Below are positions 17,484 to 26,243 of a stretch of DNA of 64,000 nt, piece after piece; position 1 is the first letter of the stretch, and each line of letters begins with the position of its first letter. The stretch comes from Ruegeria sp. TM1040. GTDB taxonomy: Bacteria; Pseudomonadota; Alphaproteobacteria; Rhodobacterales; Rhodobacteraceae. Where the stretch lies: positions 15,001-79,000 of the forward strand of contig NC_008042.1 of the NCBI RefSeq assembly GCF_000014065.1, given 5' to 3'. Made by a program: the position numbers and the translations under genes. A model generated the notes under the pieces. That model ran no database searches. It saw nothing but the letters and a program-made list of their open reading frames with translations, and had not been told where the DNA came from.

Positions 17484-18103
17484 CCTGTAGTCTCGTCATG
17501 GAACCATGCTTCAGCGATCTTGGAAAAACCAGTGGGAATTCAAAATGAGAGCTGCGGGCAACTGGAATGCCAAACCCCATGTCAAATCGCATGTGTCACA
17601 AATGATCGTTTTTGGCACACTTCTCGAGAGCAGACGTTCGTGCGCAGTGCAGCATCGGTCACTCCGAGCTCCTAGCGGTCGATCTCGGTCATTCCATTCA
17701 TAGGCAGCGGTGAGCCGCCCCAGGGCGTTGACGCAGGGTAATCACTGGTCGTACGACCCGCCTGTGAGATTAGGCATAGTGTGCCGAGAGGGGGCTGTGG
17801 AGACACGGTTCCCCTTTTCCTATGTGGTCTCCATTTTTAGCTAGGGCCCACTTCGCTGTTGTTCGTGTCTACAGCGGCGAAAGCCGCCTCTGAGCCCAGA
17901 ATTCTCAGTTTCCAGATCACAGCAAATGGCGGCTACGTGCACTTGTGCGGGGACGGGACGAACAGCACTGGTATCAAGGAATTACAGCAGCGTTCAGCCA
18001 GCTTCGTACTTTGATCGCCAGTCGCGTTGCCTTACTTCAACAGCGCATGCAATAACCCAAAAGACCTTTTCCAATTAGTGCGTTCAGCGGAGCAGTTAGT
18101 GAG
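17484..18103. other. Intergenic, 620 bp between the sigma gene and the RTX/Hint gene
   Basis: Divergent promoters must lie here. A GGAGAC...GTCTCC inverted repeat with a GC-poor middle is present near 17800-17830. No gene, IS remnant or tRNA recognised. Confidence 0.45.
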
Positions 18104-20482
18104 ATGGCAGATAACGACAGTGGCACTCCAGCTACCGAAAGCAATCAGACACTCACAGGAACCGGAGCGGACGACCAGCTATCTGGCGGGCTTGGTGATG
18201 ATGTCATCACGGGTGGCGCGGGTGACGATGTTCTGCGTGGTGACGGTCCAATTGCAGGTTCTTGGCACTATGAAACCTTTGATCGCAATTTTACCTCTGC
18301 GAATGGGCAAGCTTTTGACTTTGGAGGTGATGCAAGCGAGCGCACAGGGTCCGGTTATGTCACTGACTTTGATGAATCCAGCCTAACAAACGCTATTCGC
18401 GGAACGACAGGAAACCCAGGCGATTTCGGTGTTATCTACACCAGCACGCTGAATATTACCGATAGTGGCGTCTATACGTTCGCGACCAATTCTGACGACG
18501 GTTCGACAATCCAGATATTCGACAGCGCAGGTACTCCCGTCACGTTCACGCAGGGTGGGACAACTGCGGACTACATGAACAACGACTTTCACCAGCCAGC
18601 TACGACAAGATCTGGTCAAGTCACGCTCGACAGTAATGAAACTTATACGATCCAGGTTCGGTATTGGGAAAATCAGGGTGCAGACGTTCTTCAGGTTACA
18701 GTCGATCCGCCTGGGTCGACGGGGGCGGTCAATATAAATGACAGTGGCCTGGTGGGGGTGCCCCCGGACCCTGATTATTCGACAACGGGCGTACCAGCTG
18801 GCGTTGAGGGAGACGACTTTCTCAGCGGAGGTGCGGGAAATGACACCCTTTGGGGCGATGGAGGCGACGACACGCTCAACGGTGGTGCGGGTGACGACAT
18901 CATTGATGGCGGCAGGGGGGCAGACACGATCGATGGTGGATTTGGGCTCGATACCATCGACGGGGGCGAGGAAGACGACATCATTGCAGGTGGTGAAGGC
19001 AATGATGTGATCACTGGTGGTGTTGGTGATGACATCATATTTGGAGACGAGTTCGACCCCGGTGCGGGGAATGAATATTTTTATGTGGGCAATGCCTACA
19101 TTGCCGACGAAAACTATACCATCACCGGGTCAGGCGATTTTGCGGGCCCCACAGCGAGTGAAATTCAAGTCACAACTGATCCCGTCACAATACGGTTTCT
19201 GGATGATGACACATCCTTGGGTGGTGATGACGGGGCAAATGAAGTCAGGGCAGACCCGACATTTCAGAGGGTTGAGATTGATGGGGTCGAATATGGGGCG
19301 AATCTGGATTTCAGCGTTACGTTTGAAGATCCCACGGGCACTGTCTACCGGTTTGCAGTGCTCGATGTCGACTTTGATGGGGACGGCTCCAACCAAGATG
19401 CCAATGAAGACGGCCATATCCTCATACAGATCGATGGCCCGGCCATCGTGCCCGGAACTGTTCTTGATACTCGTAGTGGGTTTCAGAACATTTCCGCAAC
19501 CGACTACGACGCTCTGAGAGCAGCGACTGCATTTAACGACACCATTGATGGCGGAGATGGTAATGACACAATCGAAGGTGGGCGTGGCAATGATGCCATC
19601 ACAGTAGGTCGTGGTGATATAGCTACCGGTGGTGCGGACGCTGATACTTTTACGTTGGATTTTGGTCAAACCAGCACTGACGGATCAATGGTCGTTACCA
19701 TTGACGGCTCAACTACCGAGATCGACGGAGTTGACAATGATAGCTTGGACCTGACTGGTTTTGGTACGTTCACTCTCACACAGACCACCGACACAGACGG
19801 TAATTCAACAAGCGGTACAGCAGTTTATGCAGATGGAACGACTGTCAACTTCACCGAAATTGAAAATCTGATTGTGTGTTTCGCAAAAGGAACACAGATC
19901 AAGACAAGTGATGGTATTCGCGACATTGAGAGCCTGCAAGTTGGCGACAAGCTCGTAACCAAAGACAATGGCCTGCAGTCTATTCGGTGGATCGGCAAGC
20001 GGACGCTGAGTGAAGACAAACTAGACGCCCACCCAAAGCTCAAACCCATCCGCATCAAAGCGGGCGCATTGGGCGAAGGGATGCCTTCACGTGATCTGAT
20101 TGTTTCTCCACAACACAGGATCGTTGTTCGGTCCAAGATCGCAATCCGAATGTTTGACACGCAAGAAATACTTGTGCCTGCAAAGCACCTGATTGGCCTA
20201 CAGGATGTGTCGATTGCTGCCGAAATGCGCGAAGTGACTTATTATCATTTGTTGTGCGACAATCATGAGATCATCGAGGCAGATGGCGCATTCGCTGAGA
20301 CATTATACACGGGTACAGAGGCGATGAAAGCGATGTCGCCAGAGGCACTAGAAGAGATTATGCTGATCTTGGGAGATCAGTTCTCGACGCGCCGACCATT
20401 GGCCAGGTTCACGCCAAAGGGTCGGCAGGCCAAGAAATTGATAGAACGTCATATCAAGAATGATCGAGCGGTGTATTGTTAA
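18104..20482 (+). CDS. Large secreted PA14-RTX protein with C-terminal Hint domain
   Basis: 792 residues, no N-terminal signal peptide. Order: short RTX run (about 25-48, GGLGDDVITGGAGDDVL); PA14-like beta domain (about 50-205, including DSGVYTFATNSDDGSTIQIF); long RTX array of GGxGxDx nonapeptides (about 235-310); an uncharacterised Asp-rich beta domain (315-470); another RTX run (490-515); and a Hint domain (about 600-750) starting CFAKGTQIKTSDGIRDIESL and containing SPQHRIVV. RTX repeats bind calcium and are exported by type I secretion; Hint domains can self-cleave. No type I exporter genes are in the window. PA14 domains bind glycans, so a surface adhesin or glycan-binding role is possible. 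Confidence 0.88.
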   Translation: MADNDSGTPATESNQTLTGTGADDQLSGGLGDDVITGGAGDDVLRGDGPIAGSWHYETFDRNFTSANGQAFDFGGDASERTGSGYVTDFDESSLTNAIRGTTGNPGDFGVIYTSTLNITDSGVYTFATNSDDGSTIQIFDSAGTPVTFTQGGTTADYMNNDFHQPATTRSGQVTLDSNETYTIQVRYWENQGADVLQVTVDPPGSTGAVNINDSGLVGVPPDPDYSTTGVPAGVEGDDFLSGGAGNDTLWGDGGDDTLNGGAGDDIIDGGRGADTIDGGFGLDTIDGGEEDDIIAGGEGNDVITGGVGDDIIFGDEFDPGAGNEYFYVGNAYIADENYTITGSGDFAGPTASEIQVTTDPVTIRFLDDDTSLGGDDGANEVRADPTFQRVEIDGVEYGANLDFSVTFEDPTGTVYRFAVLDVDFDGDGSNQDANEDGHILIQIDGPAIVPGTVLDTRSGFQNISATDYDALRAATAFNDTIDGGDGNDTIEGGRGNDAITVGRGDIATGGADADTFTLDFGQTSTDGSMVVTIDGSTTEIDGVDNDSLDLTGFGTFTLTQTTDTDGNSTSGTAVYADGTTVNFTEIENLIVCFAKGTQIKTSDGIRDIESLQVGDKLVTKDNGLQSIRWIGKRTLSEDKLDAHPKLKPIRIKAGALGEGMPSRDLIVSPQHRIVVRSKIAIRMFDTQEILVPAKHLIGLQDVSIAAEMREVTYYHLLCDNHEIIEADGAFAETLYTGTEAMKAMSPEALEEIMLILGDQFSTRRPLARFTPKGRQAKKLIERHIKNDRAVYC

Positions 20483-20843
20483 CTCGGTGGAAGAACAGCT
20501 GCGTGCACCTGACGTCTGACTTGGCGCCGTCAGGCAAGTTGAAGTGCAACCATAGACTTCAGTAGGACTACGGTTATCCGCCTGACCTGCCCCCTTCGCC
20601 GGCCCCTTGCGTATGAAGATAGTCTGCGAGTTTGTGCCTTGCCCCCCAACTTTGAACCATCGAACGCGGCAAAGCTGGAACCGTTTTCGAACCGCTCGCC
20701 TTTTTACAGTATGAAGAGGGCCTTGGTTCCCTGTGGTGTATTGGAGGACGGTTTTAATATCTGGATCAATTGCTTCTGCCATGACCTCTCGGTACTTTGC
20801 ACTTCGGCGAAGCCGAAGTGCATTGAGTTGAACGGGGACGAAC
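20483..20843. other. Intergenic with a strong hairpin at 20798-20822
   Basis: TGCACTTCGGC and GCCGAAGTGCA pair perfectly with a 3-base loop, ending 21 bp before the next start codon. It could terminate the RTX transcript or act in the leader of the next gene. The rest shows nothing recognisable. Confidence 0.55.
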
Positions 20844-21596
20844 ATGAGCGCAATCGAAGCAGCCTTTCTCGGCCACCCCACGGAAGCAGAAAAGGTCAAC
20901 TTGAGCGACTTCTCCAAGCTGGTAAAAGGTGACACGATCACAGTTTTTCTCGACAATGAACAACACGCGCAAATCGAGTGGCTCCATGATAGGGTCGAAC
21001 GAGACTTGGTTTACGGTGCTGTAAGGCTCAAGGATGGGCGCACTCTGCCGGTTGATTGTTATCTCGAGAACATAGGTTGTGGCCTTCTCTTTGACACCTT
21101 CAATTCGAAAGCCTTGAAAGACGGCTGCTCTGAGCACATCCAAGGGACGGTTTTCCTGTCTATGCCCTTGCCATCTCAGTTGCCAAAACGTTGGCAGCGC
21201 AGTGGAACTGGGCCAAAGTACGCGAGTTTTTCCGGCCGGGAGAAAACGACGATCGAGGAGTTTGTTGAAGATATCAAAAACAAGGGTTTCTCCGAAGGTC
21301 CCAGTTGGAGAGGTAGTGGGTTCGATATCAGGTTGCCGATCTGGCAAACGAGCTGGCAGAAGCAAGACTGTGATGTAAATGTTCGTGTTACACGGAAACG
21401 GCAGGGCTTTTTGAGATCTGCAAAGTTTCTGGTCTCGGTATCCGACCATTCTCACAGGCCAATTTGGAAACACGGAACACCTGTGATTTCTGAGGACGGG
21501 CTATTGCTTGATGAAGCGATTGATGCATTGTTATTAGGCCTTGATATAGCGTGGTCGAAGTCACAGGAAGTGCCGATCATTCAGGCTGCGGATTGA
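20844..21596 (+). CDS. Hypothetical protein, cytosolic
   Basis: 250 residues, no signal peptide or membrane span, not recognised. The N-terminal part looks like a small beta-rich domain (DTITVFLDNEQHAQIEWLHD then LPVDCYLENIGCGLLF); the middle has FSGREKTTIEEFVEDIKNKG and the C-terminus is helical (LLLDEAIDALLLGLDIAWSK). GGGGAC lies 6 bp before the ATG. It is a single gene between a hairpin and an empty stretch. Composition is like neighbouring real genes, so coding is likely. Confidence 0.6.
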   Translation: MSAIEAAFLGHPTEAEKVNLSDFSKLVKGDTITVFLDNEQHAQIEWLHDRVERDLVYGAVRLKDGRTLPVDCYLENIGCGLLFDTFNSKALKDGCSEHIQGTVFLSMPLPSQLPKRWQRSGTGPKYASFSGREKTTIEEFVEDIKNKGFSEGPSWRGSGFDIRLPIWQTSWQKQDCDVNVRVTRKRQGFLRSAKFLVSVSDHSHRPIWKHGTPVISEDGLLLDEAIDALLLGLDIAWSKSQEVPIIQAAD

Positions 21597-22023
21597 GAGC
21601 TTATAGATCGCTTTTGGCTTCTAAGGGTCAGTACAAGTACTTCGAGCAACGACAGCAAAGTTGCGCTTCCCCTCCGTGCGTGCCGATATTGATTGTCTAG
21701 ACCTGCGGGGAGGGGCAGCGCCTTGCGTTGCTCCTGCAGCAAGAGGGCATCGCCCTGGTTGCAGCCTTCCAAACGTTGCAAAGAGCGCTATCTGCGCGAC
21801 GCTGATACTTGCGCGAAGGGGAACATCTTCCTGGTCAGCTGAGGTGATTTAAACATCCGCTATTTGAAAGCCCTTGGCGCGTGCAGGCGTGCTTGTTCTA
21901 AGCCTTGCACGGATCTCGAGTGTAGGCCTGACGAGTGGCATCACTGATGCTGAAGCGTTCGGCAAATCCGGGGCGGTTTATGTTTCTCCATGGCTGGCGT
22001 CTGTCGGACAGCCGGACCGCAAC
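21597..22023. other. Intergenic, 427 bp, nothing recognised
   Basis: Short frames only; no repeats or RNA features seen. Confidence 0.45.
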
Positions 22024-22380
22024 TTATCGTTGTGTGATCTGTTCTGGTGAAAACACTATGATCTGGGGCTTACCTTTGTAGAGGTTGATGGTTCCACCTA
22101 TAGCTACGGATTTCCCAACTAGACCGTCTAGATTTTGGAACTTATGCGCGTGTTTCTTGAAAATGACGCCATAAAAGACATGATTGGGAAAGCGACCGCC
22201 GAAGTTGATAAAGGTCGTGCCATTCCGACTTCTCGACACTTGAGAAACCACTCCTTCAACCGTCGAGTAGCTTCCTATGTTCTGAGCTGCTTCACGAGGG
22301 CCGATAGTCTCCGCGTTGACGCAGGTTGTGAGAAACAGTGCAACGCCTAGTGCTGAAATGAACTGAAATACGTGGCGCAT
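22024..22380 (-). CDS. Small exported OB-fold-like protein
   Basis: 118 residues. MRHVFQFISALGVALFLTTCVNA is a signal peptide. The mature part (GSYSTVEGVVSQVSRSRNGT, TFINFGGRFPNHVFYGVIF, LVGKSVAIGGTINLYKGKPQ) follows the strand pattern of small periplasmic OB-fold domains of the type 'SxVEGxVxxVxxxxxGxxFINFG..FPN..F'. Function unknown; the relatives are single-domain periplasmic proteins. The ATG at 22380 has GGAGATC just upstream; codons before it are not needed. Confidence 0.75.
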   Translation of the reverse strand: MRHVFQFISALGVALFLTTCVNAETIGPREAAQNIGSYSTVEGVVSQVSRSRNGTTFINFGGRFPNHVFYGVIFKKHAHKFQNLDGLVGKSVAIGGTINLYKGKPQIIVFSPEQITQR

Positions 22381-22745
22381 GAAGATCTCCAAATCAAAAT
22401 TTGATGTGTCTACTTCTCTCGAGAGGTTCGGGCACGTCTGTGTCCAGAACACTTGTGCTAAAAGCTTGCAAGTGGTTCAGTCAGCGTTCTGCAACGTGAA
22501 AAAAGAATACTTGGACCTTCGCTCGGTAAAACTTCGATACTCGCTCAGGGCTGGTTGGTGTGGTTGCCCCGCAAATTTACGGTATCGCAGCAGTTACGCT
22601 TCGAGGCCTTTACTGCCCTTTTCAAACTGAAATTAGACATTTGTATGGCGCTACGAATTCCACATTAAGGTCATAGCTTTCACACAGTTTGGTCAACGCT
22701 CACACGCATGCTTCTTCCGTATGGTCGATCCACAGGAAAAGCGAC
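22381..22745. other. Intergenic between divergent genes, 365 bp
   Basis: Should hold two divergent promoters; no box was clear enough to call. Confidence 0.4.
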
Positions 22746-23255
22746 ATGATAAAGAAAAGTCTTTTTATCACTGGTGTGGTCTTTCTAGGCCTCTCAGGCT
22801 GCGCCGAACAAACGATTTATGACCGGTACAAGGCAGGTTTACCTGCGGAGAATGTACTTTATCTCGCAGGAGCTACCGAAGCGTCCCGAAATAGGGATGT
22901 AACCAACTGCCAAGTGTATGCGGCCCAGCAAGTCCCACAAAATCAAGTTATCCGAACAAGCTCCTCTTACACAACACCAGTTCAGACAACTTGTAACCAT
23001 ATTGGTACGCAAGTCTTCTGCAATACTTCCGGTGGCCAGACATATGGCGGTGGTACCTACTCGGTGGATGCCAATGCAAATTTGCGGTCACGCGTTTATC
23101 ACCAGTGTCTTGCAGATAGGGGATATCGCTATGTCAACCTTCCGGCCTGCCCGGCTGGTGTCGTCCTTAAAAACAGGGGTAAGCTTCCTCCTTTGTCGCG
23201 TACGACATGCTATATGGCGACGCCCGATGGTCGATCTGCTATCGGCGAGTACTAA
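22746..23255 (+). CDS. Lipoprotein of unknown function
   Basis: 169 residues. MIKKSLFITGVVFLGLSGC is a lipoprotein signal with the lipobox L-S-G-C. The mature part is rich in Thr, Gln and Asn with six cysteines (CQVY, CNHI, CNTS, CLAD, CPAG, CYMA) that probably form disulfides. The pattern YHQCLADRGYRYV is shared with small alphaproteobacterial outer-membrane lipoproteins. The ATG at 22746 is used because it begins the signal; 19 upstream codons are not supported. Confidence 0.75.
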   Translation: MIKKSLFITGVVFLGLSGCAEQTIYDRYKAGLPAENVLYLAGATEASRNRDVTNCQVYAAQQVPQNQVIRTSSSYTTPVQTTCNHIGTQVFCNTSGGQTYGGGTYSVDANANLRSRVYHQCLADRGYRYVNLPACPAGVVLKNRGKLPPLSRTTCYMATPDGRSAIGEY

Positions 23256-23356
23256 GACTGTTTGCCGAATACCCTAGCTCGCATCCCCCCGTTCGAAGGT
23301 TATCGTTGCGTGGTGTCTTCGGTTTGGCTTGATGGGCCGTAATAAGGAGGCGCACT

Positions 23357-23752
23357 TTGCGTGTCTTGATCGCTATTGTCGTTGTCTTTTGCGCCACCTC
23401 TGTGTTCTCGGCCTCCCTGCATGTACGGGACGCTGATACCATTATTGTCGATGGTACCCCTGTTCGTCTAAACGGTGTTGATGCGCCTGAGCTGAAGACC
23501 TCAGCGGGCAAGGACGCCAAGCGATGGGTGGTCAACTATCTCCGCGGTAAGTCAATCACCTGCAAGCTGAACGGAGAGCGCACCTATGACCGGTGGGTCG
23601 GGATATGCTTCGCGGATGGAGAAGACATTGGCGCTGCGGTAATCGCGGCTGGCCATGCTCTAGACTGCCGGCGGTATTCAGGCGGCAGATACCGCAACCT
23701 GGAGACTCCTTCGGCCCGATCGCGGATTAAAAGAGCCCCTTACTGCGACTGA
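23357..23752 (+). CDS. Exported thermonuclease-family (SNase-like) nuclease
   Basis: 131 residues. It starts with TTG, 6 bp after a perfect AAGGAGG. The signal peptide is MRVLIAIVVVFCATSVFSAS. The SNase fold follows: VRDADTIIVDGTPVRLNGVD, then APELKT, and GERTYDRWVGICFADGEDIG. Catalytic positions by family comparison are Asp in D-A-D-T, Arg in VRLNG and Glu in APE/GER; all are present. The C-terminus (RRYSGGRYRNLE) is typical of the short proteobacterial form. It probably degrades extracellular or periplasmic nucleic acid. Confidence 0.88.
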   Translation: MRVLIAIVVVFCATSVFSASLHVRDADTIIVDGTPVRLNGVDAPELKTSAGKDAKRWVVNYLRGKSITCKLNGERTYDRWVGICFADGEDIGAAVIAAGHALDCRRYSGGRYRNLETPSARSRIKRAPYCD

Positions 23753-24245
23753 GTTCTGCTAGGCATCGGCAACTGTGTTCCGCATACGTTTCAATTCTCG
23801 GAGTGTATGGACAGGTCCCTGGTTCTTCATATGACGTGCGAGTGTGGTCGTGCCGGTAAAGTCGAAACCGAACTCTATGCAGATCATCGCGCCGTACTTC
23901 GCTGCGCAAGGCTCAGGGTTTGCCGATCCATAGGGTTGTGCGGTCGGCCGCCCCAGCATCCCGGTTTGCCCGTCGCGTGAGCATATCCTCCGGATGACCC
24001 CAAATCAGCCCGCCTCAAGGATCGCAGAACGTTCGGCGAGGGCGGGCCTATGGCGCGGAGTGGTCCCGTGTGTAAGGTCGCGCAGGCGGCTGTTGCGGCG
24101 CGCAGAAAACTTTTGTTCCCGGCAAGCCGGCGGCTACGCCGTCTCTGATCGAAGCATATTCGGACACCAAGCATTCGGCCATGTCCCCACACTCACGTGG
24201 TGGCCTTGGAGCCGAACACTGGAGGCCAGACATGGCGTAGGACAC
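23753..24245. other. Intergenic, 490 bp, weak coding signals only
   Basis: A minus-strand frame (about 23759-23890) reads ICIEFGFDFTGTTTLARHMK and may be the 3' remnant of a gene, but it has no convincing start. No other structure noted. Confidence 0.35.
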
Positions 24246-24575
24246 TGCAGCACTCACGAGACCATCGAGCTTTTCGGATTGACCGAGAAGGATGCAGAGC
24301 TTCCGACCCCTGAGGATCATACCCTGACCGATCACATCATCCGCTAGAGCTTCGAGTCTCTTTTCGGGCAGCTGCGCGGGACCGGGCTTGAAATAGAGAT
24401 CGATCCGTTGGCGCATGGGATCGCCACGATCCTACAGCGCCGCAATGTGGTGCTCAGCAAAGAGGGCTACCGCACCTCCGACAGGATCGGCGCGCTGGCA
24501 CAATCCCACGATGGATCGGAGATCGCCGAGACCGCAATTGAGGAGGCGCAAGCGCGCTTTCTGCACCTCCGATAA
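24246..24575 (+). pseudogene. Decayed reading frame with in-frame TAG
   Basis: One frame reads LTEKDAELPTPEDHTLTDHI up to a TAG at 24345-24347 and then continues without shift as SFESLFGQLRGTGLEIEIDP, LAHGIATILQRRNVVLSKEG and YRTSDRIGALAQS to TAA at 24573. Codon bias and helix-like sequence are protein-like across the stop, and CAG to TAG explains it. Parent family not recognised. The 5' end is arbitrary. It sits just before the mobilisation genes. Confidence 0.5.
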
Positions 24576-24881
24576 ATCGTGAGTGTTATCGAGATGATGA
24601 GCGAGGCAGCGGCGGGTGGCCTTTGGGCACACCCCGGCCAGGATCGGCGGAACTAGGACGCGGAAGGTGGCTGCGGCGTGATGGCAAGGATCATCCGGAT
24701 CATTCCTTTTTGCTCATAGATGTGGATCGCACGGGGTCGGCCCAATCGTGCCCTGCGCTTCGCTTCGGCAAGCACAAATGCGGCTTCCATGGCGGAGCCG
24801 CGGACCCTCCGCATTTGCGCTTGCGACCGGGCCTCTTGCCCCCGTGCCGGGTGATCCCCATCGCAACAAGGAGTAACCCAA
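24576..24881. other. Intergenic with an interrupted inverted repeat
   Basis: CAAATGCGG near 24775 and CCGCATTTG near 24819 form an inverted repeat around a GC-rich spacer. No gene is seen; the right end carries the ribosome site of the next gene. Confidence 0.4.
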
Positions 24882-25088
24882 ATGACCAACCACTACGTCG
24901 CAACCGTCCCGGTCAAGTTTACCGACACCGATGGCCAGGAGCGCACCCGTTTTCAGCGCGTGGGTGCGATGTTCCGCAACACCCGGGGCGGGGATGGCTC
25001 GGAGTTCTTTAGCCTCAAGCTCGACTTTCCCGTCGCGGTCTCGGAGCTGGTGGTGTTTCCGCCGAGCGCAAAGGATCCCCAAGACTGA
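24882..25088 (+). CDS. Small conserved-looking protein upstream of mobilisation genes
   Basis: 68 residues, not recognised. AAGGAGT lies 8 bp before the ATG, the best Shine-Dalgarno in the area. The sequence is compact and beta-rich (NHYVATVPVKFTDTDG, RTRFQRVGAMFRN, GSEFFSLKLDFPVAVSELVV), like the small single-domain proteins often found next to antirestriction and mobilisation genes. It is followed by two back-to-back hairpins. Confidence 0.65.
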   Translation: MTNHYVATVPVKFTDTDGQERTRFQRVGAMFRNTRGGDGSEFFSLKLDFPVAVSELVVFPPSAKDPQD

Positions 25089-25649
25089 ATCCTCTGACGA
25101 GGATGGGCCGCCCCAGGACGATCTTGGGGCGGCCCGACCCCTGTTCCAGGGATGCCGTCACTGGCGCGTGTGATCGCCTACAGCGACCTCCTCTTGGTGC
25201 CGGTCGCCGCGCGTTCAAGGGACGCACTCCCCCCGGAATGATCAGGCCGCGACAGACCGGCCAGTCAGCCTCAAGGGGGCCATCCACAAAAACCTATCGG
25301 CCAGGGCCTCCCGGTTTTTGCGGCAGAGATTTGGCCGAGCCAAATCTGGCCCTCCTTGACCCTGCCTGTCCGCCCTGTCGGTGGGGTTTGCGCCCGCCCG
25401 CGGTTCCGTCCGAACACATGCGTGTTCGGCCAGACCTCGGGCGGTGCTGGGAAGGGGCCCCATGTGACAAGTGGGGTTCTTGATGGTGAGGGGGCAGCCC
25501 GGCGCCCCTGCGGGCCGCGGGGGAAGCGGACACCAAGGCTGCCTGAGACTGAAGGCAACGTAAGTATATTATTGACAGATAGGTATATTATCGTAATATG
25601 GGGGCAGCCTTGGTGGAAGGTGGCAGGAAATAGGGGGTCTTTCTTCCGC
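25089..25649. other. oriT: Hairpin-rich candidate transfer origin (oriT) region
   Basis: No gene until the mobilisation operon. Structures in order: ATCCTC/GAGGAT (25089-25104); GGGCCGCCCC at 25105-25114 with GGGGCGGCCC at 25126-25135; AGATTTGGC/GCCAAATCT at 25327-25347 with a 3-base loop; CCGAACAC/GTGTTCGG at 25410-25429; then the repeated GTATATTAT boxes. Several inverted repeats directly upstream of a MobC/VirD1-VirD2 pair is the usual setting of oriT. I did not find a nick sequence I could name. Confidence 0.5.
25564..25599 (+). promoter_or_regulatory. Mobilisation operon promoter with two GTATATTAT boxes
   Basis: TTGACA at 25572-25577 and TAATAT at 25594-25599 are separated by 16 bp, close to sigma-70 consensus. 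GTATATTAT occurs at 25564-25572 (touching the -35) and again at 25583-25591 (between -35 and -10), 19 bp apart. Placement over the core promoter suggests binding of a repressor. The same word is found near virB and upstream of the gene at 61305. Confidence 0.65.
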
Positions 25650-26243
25650 ATGTCCCGAACAAAACGCCTGACAGAGATCGAGAAGATGCAGATCGTCCGC
25701 GAGGCCGCGGAGGGTGTGTCGACGTCTGAGCTGGCTGAGCGTTTCGAGGTCACATCGCGGGCCGTGCGCTACGTCCTGAAAGCCGATGCCGAGCGTCAGA
25801 TGGATGCCGCGATCCCGGTCTCGGCGGTCAGTGTGAAGGTCACGGCTGCGGAGCTTGAGGCGCTCGATGCGGTGTTGGCGAAGGCGGGGATCGAGAGTCG
25901 GGCCGAGGGGCTGCGGCGGCTCATTCAGGCGGCGGGCGGGGTGTTCGTTCCGGACGCGCAGATGGCAGCAGAGATGGCGCGATACAGATCCTCTTTGCAT
26001 GAGGTTGGCAACGGGGTCGCACAGATCGCCAAGCAGATGACGCGTGCCAACCGGATGGGGCAGGGGGCCGTGGGGGACGCGAGTACCGAGTTTTCTGAGC
26101 CGCGCCTTGCGCAGATGCGCGGGTTGGCGCGGTTCATCCTGGATTCCGCCGACGAGATCGATCTGCTTCTGCGGCGTCGGCGCGACGCGATGCAGCTCGA
26201 GGCCACGGCCGCGCTAAGGGAGTTTGCCCATGCGGCTGAATGA
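25650..26243 (+). CDS. Relaxosome accessory protein, MobC/VirD1-like
   Basis: 197 residues. An N-terminal HTH-type segment (KRLTEIEKMQIVREAAEGVS, TSELAERFEVTSRAVRYVLK) is followed by a ribbon-helix-helix/MobC-like part (VSVKVTAAELEALDAVLAKA, ESRAEGLRRLIQAAGGVF) and a helical tail with EVGNGVAQIAKQMTRANRMG, the typical GxNlNQia-like motif of MobC/VirD1 proteins. It should bind oriT and help the relaxase nick. The long open frame upstream is not coding; the ATG at 25650 lies after the promoter. It overlaps the relaxase start by 14 bp. Confidence 0.8.
   Translation: MSRTKRLTEIEKMQIVREAAEGVSTSELAERFEVTSRAVRYVLKADAERQMDAAIPVSAVSVKVTAAELEALDAVLAKAGIESRAEGLRRLIQAAGGVFVPDAQMAAEMARYRSSLHEVGNGVAQIAKQMTRANRMGQGAVGDASTEFSEPRLAQMRGLARFILDSADEIDLLLRRRRDAMQLEATAALREFAHAAE

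Noticed and set aside
18820-19040. DNA direct repeats that might suggest a CRISPR or satellite array
   Set aside because: They are the codons of RTX nonapeptides in a long open frame; spacing is 27 bp and repeats vary at silent sites.
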